From Euonymus europaeus (Eukaryota; Streptophyta; Magnoliopsida; Celastrales; Celastraceae), in the NCBI GenBank assembly GCA_963580455.1, contig OY756972.1, forward strand, positions 14,833,001 through 14,897,000: 64,000 bases of DNA. Reading direction: 5' to 3'. The notes under the pieces are model-generated. The model saw only the letters and a program-made list of their open reading frames with translations. It was not told the DNA's origin and made no database searches. Shown here piece after piece: positions 61,401 to 64,000 of this stretch. The first letter of the stretch is position 1; each line of letters begins with the position of its first letter. Made by a program: the position numbers and the translations under genes.

Positions 61401-61958
61401 TGGGCATGGAATCCCCTTCGATCCCCTCAACTGAATTACTCCTCCCTCGGGTACTCTAAGAGTAATCTTCCTCTCCCAAAAGTCAAGCAACCCTTGGTGC
61501 TTCCTCAACCAATCAACTCCAAGAATCACATCAAAATCCTGGAAATCTAGTACATACAAGTCGGCTTTCAGAGATATTTCTCCAAACCGACACTCACATC
61601 CGAACACTACCCCCTCTAACGTGGTGAAATAACCGAATGGTGAGGATACCGTGAACATTCGTCTTATCGGCGAAATCTCCACCTCTAGTGCGTGTGCTAA
61701 CGAACTAGTAATAAAAGATGAGGTAGCCCCCGAGTCAAAAAAGACTCTTGCCCAACAATTAGAAATCAAGAAGGTACCTCCAATGAAGTTTGGATGCTCT
61801 TGTGCCTCCTGATGACCCAATGCATAGACACGCCCCTCTACCAGTGCATTCTGCTGCTGCTAAGGCTGACGAGTCCCACCCCGCCCCCTTCCTCCCATTG
61901 GAACATTGGAAGGAAGAGCCGGAGGCGGTACTCCCGGTACGCTCTGCTGCTGGGCTCG
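58425..61958 (-). pseudogene. Tekay-type Pol with five in-frame TAG codons
   Basis: One frame, in phase with gag, carries the whole Pol. Protease '[10 protein letters not shown]' lies near 61735. Reverse transcriptase has '[14 protein letters not shown]' and the active site 'FIDDILIYS'. RNase H has '[15 protein letters not shown]' and '[11 protein letters not shown]'. Integrase has its zinc region ('[11 protein letters not shown]...CLTCQQVK') and core ('MDFVTALP', 'SDRDPRF'). The tail 'VKAIWMYHGVEEATWELES' is the degenerate chromodomain usual for Tekay. TAG codons lie at 61860-61862, 60684-60686, 59193-59195, 59175-59177 and 59010-59012, besides the one ending gag. I see no frameshift. At 60684, 59193 and 59175 the family normally has Gln, so CAG to TAG is likely; at 59010 the family has Trp. 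It cannot make full Pol without readthrough, and five stops make that implausible. Confidence 0.92.
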
Positions 61959-63173
61959 CTAGTTGCCCTCTGGACACTCACTCTTTCTGTGACCCAACTT
62001 GCCACACCCAAAGCACTTAAACCCAGAAAGCTTGCACTCACTTGCCTTGTGCCCCTCTTTCCCACACTTGAAGCATGTCATCTTACCCCATGGTAGCCTA
62101 GGACCCTTGCCTCGGTCCCCTCTCTGTTGACAAAAATCCGTTCTCGGTTTCTTGTGGCTACTACCACCACCACTACTACCCTCACTCACTGGACGCTTCC
62201 TCTGAGCTTCACTTTTCTCACTCAACTCAAAATCAAGTGCCATCTCCACCGTGTCCTGATATGACACCACCCTAGTGGCCATCACCATTCTACCAAGACT
62301 GGGAAGCAACCCATCTCGGTACCTCACTGCCTTCTTCACATCGGTTGGAGCAAACTCCTTCCCATACCGGTATAACTCCTCAAACTGCTTGGTGTACTGA
62401 GACACCGTCATCTCTGATGTCTGCAACAAATCTAGAAACTGTTTAGCCTTCTCCGTTTGCAGAGGCCTTGGCACAAACTTCTGCATAAACAACTGCTCAA
62501 ACGAAGTCCAAGTCAGCTCATTTCGTCTCTGGCCCATGGACATCCACCATTCATAGGCCGCACCACTCAAGTAATAGAACACAAACTTCACCCGTATCTC
62601 ATCGGGTATCTCAAGAGTGTCCATTCTCATACTCAGCTGGTTGAACCACTCCTCCGCCCCCACACCCGTTCCATCTCCAGAAAATGTTGGAGGAGTAGTC
62701 CTCCTCAATTGGTCCACCTCATACATCCCTCTCCCAGCTCTAGGTACTGCTGCTACCTCAGTTGTAGCCTCAGGTACAACTCCTTCAGCACGAGTGCCAG
62801 TAGCACCCATCGCCTGAGCCACTACCTGAGCTATGGTCTGCGCCTGTGTCTGCACCATACTCATCATAAAACTAGTAAGACTCTCCATCGTCACTGGTTT
62901 CCCCCCTGTAGTAACAGGAGCAACCTGCACCTCAGATGGTGCCTGCTGATCATCACTCTCCATCGGTAGTCCCTCTTGAACTATCTCTTCCTCTCTCAAC
63001 TCCGGATCCACATTCGGAACCGAATCCTCAGTGCTAGGAGTACCTCTTGTACCACGTTCCACCCCAACACTATGGCCTCTACCTTGGCCCCTACCAACTC
63101 CCCGTCGGTCTCTGCCACGAGGTACTACAGTCCCACTCTTGGACCTGGTAGTTCTACGGGTATTCATCTGCAT
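61959..63173 (-). CDS. Tekay-type Gag (404 residues)
   Basis: Forms the particle and binds element RNA. It starts with ATG at 63171-63173, about 160 bp from the primer-binding site. A basic N-terminus ('RRTTRSKSGTVVPRGRDRRG') and a spacer precede the Gag core ('EVDQLRRTTPPTFSGDGTG', 'VKFVFYYLSGAAYEWW', 'LFMQKFVPRPLQTEKAKQF'). Two CCHC zinc knuckles end the protein: CFKCGKEGHKASEC (residues 367-380) and CFGCGKLGHRKSEC (387-400). A TAG ends it four residues later. Members of this group usually make one continuous Gag-Pol protein, so this stop may be a mutation like the five in Pol. Gag itself looks intact. Confidence 0.92.
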   Translation of the reverse strand: MQMNTRRTTRSKSGTVVPRGRDRRGVGRGQGRGHSVGVERGTRGTPSTEDSVPNVDPELREEEIVQEGLPMESDDQQAPSEVQVAPVTTGGKPVTMESLTSFMMSMVQTQAQTIAQVVAQAMGATGTRAEGVVPEATTEVAAVPRAGRGMYEVDQLRRTTPPTFSGDGTGVGAEEWFNQLSMRMDTLEIPDEIRVKFVFYYLSGAAYEWWMSMGQRRNELTWTSFEQLFMQKFVPRPLQTEKAKQFLDLLQTSEMTVSQYTKQFEELYRYGKEFAPTDVKKAVRYRDGLLPSLGRMVMATRVVSYQDTVEMALDFELSEKSEAQRKRPVSEGSSGGGSSHKKPRTDFCQQRGDRGKGPRLPWGKMTCFKCGKEGHKASECKLSGFKCFGCGKLGHRKSECPEGN

Positions 63174-63328
63174 GGCAAACAGACAATACCATTTAACCCA
63201 CTACTCAAACGAGGATTTAAGGGGAAAAGAAAACATACCGGATCAGTAGCAGTCGTGACATGGCCTGGATATACTACTCTACAACTAGGACCCAACACCC
63301 CAGATCCTATAAAGAGCGGTAAACCTCC

Positions 63329-63340
63329 ATCTGATACCAA
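63329..63340 (-). other. Tekay-type primer-binding site
   Basis: On the minus strand TTGGTATCAGAT, two bases after the LTR, matches a tRNA-Met-type site (TGGTATCAGA). Confidence 0.85.
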
Positions 63341-63342
63341 AT

Positions 63343-64000
63343 TGTCACGCCCCGTTTCCGGAAACGCGACTGGGTGCTCTCTCCGCACCCTTCCTAGGTC
63401 ACTAGTGTGAACATCCGGGATCAACCAGAAATCCGGCGGCACCTCCCCGTATATCGGAGAGTGCCCACCTGCATCAGAAATGCAGCAACAACAACATCAC
63501 ACTAGCAACCTAGCAAACATAGGCCTCGGGCCTCAACCACATGCAATCCTGACCCTAGGCCTCAGGCCATCCACTACCAGCATGCACAAACTGATGGCAT
63601 CACACATAAATCAACACACAGATTTATAACACATCAAATATAACCATATATCAACATCTACATCCACCTACAAGCACCACCGTGCCAAATGGTTATATTT
63701 TCTCAACATAGATATACTACATACACCCACATGCATAGAGTATATCTCTAGCACCCTATTCTATCCAGGGCCATCCATGACACGACCTGCTCACCGATCC
63801 GCAGCACCAGTACCTGTACCAGTGTCTCCTGTGAAAGGAAGAAAGTAAAGGAGTGAGCTAGAAGCTCAGTAGGGTATGAAGTAAACATCAATATAAGCTG
63901 AACCAAAGGAAAGTAATGCATCAATATTTTCCTACCACATGAACGTATACTCAACAATTCACATCAACATTTACCCGGATAGCCCCTTCGGAGCATAACA
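63343..64000 (-). repeat. Tekay-type 5' LTR, partial
   Basis: Begins TGTCACGCCCCG and matches 56241-56898 with about seven differences. The window ends within it; by comparison about 1.5 kb more lies outside. Confidence 0.93.

Larger units (their letters stand above)
56241..64000 (-). mobile_element. Tekay/Del-type chromovirus, 5' LTR cut by window
   Basis: A Ty3/gypsy element on the minus strand: 5' LTR (63343 onwards), primer-binding site, gag, protease, RT, RNase H, integrase with a C-terminal chromodomain-like tail, purine tract, 3' LTR (56241-58386). The domain order and tail place it in the chromovirus Tekay/Del group. Over the 658 bp that can be compared, the LTRs differ at about seven sites by eye, so insertion was recent. 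The left flank is GAATT; the matching flank lies outside the window. Six in-frame TAG codons break its single frame. Confidence 0.92.

Noticed and set aside
62457..62969. Long plus-strand frame opposite the chromovirus gag (170 codons)
   Set aside because: A mirror of the real gag frame on the other strand, with no domain of its own.

Overview
This window is nuclear DNA of a flowering plant, most likely a eudicot. It holds one ordinary ten-exon host gene, for the peroxisomal protein PEX12, inside a dense mass of plant transposable elements: Ty3/gypsy, Ty1/copia, Helitron, hAT and small non-autonomous elements. GT-AG introns, tRNA-Met-type primer-binding sites and TG...CA LTRs with 5-bp target duplications fit this. 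There is no operon, CRISPR array or bacterial feature. The species cannot be named from sequence alone.

Layout. 1-5476: decayed minus-strand gypsy LTRs, one holding a plus-strand solo LTR (2487-4769, TSD CAATT) with hairpin-forming tandem repeats. 5565-7770: a dead hAT transposase (minus). 9364-12876: gypsy LTR fragments split by a solo copia LTR (9826-12205, TSD TTCTC). 13240-14242: relic of a Ulp1-type (C48) cysteine protease. 14592-17310: small repeats and a decayed tandem array. 17797-23554: PEX12, with small retroelement relics in intron 5. 24347-26273: a chimeric element in which an LTR and primer-binding site run straight into an open reading frame that the related Tat element carries in antisense. 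26602-27013: a Tourist-like MITE. 27607-33441: a nearly full-length but mutated Helitron. 33511-35841: another solo gypsy LTR (TSD GGGTA).

36119-54913 is a decayed minus-strand Tat-type gypsy element with an extra, spliced antisense gene next to its 3' LTR. A young, nearly intact copia element (40341-51040) is inserted in its integrase. 56241-64000 is a young minus-strand Tekay/Del-type chromovirus whose 5' LTR runs off the window. Its single long frame is broken by six in-frame TAG codons and no frameshift that I can see.

Only PEX12 looks like a working host gene. Among the mobile elements, copia has the best-preserved coding capacity. The most unusual items are the antisense Tat gene and its sense-oriented chimeric copy, the covarying hairpin repeats in an LTR, the CGTCCGGACG palindromes of the Tekay LTR, and the TAG-only decay of the Tekay frame.
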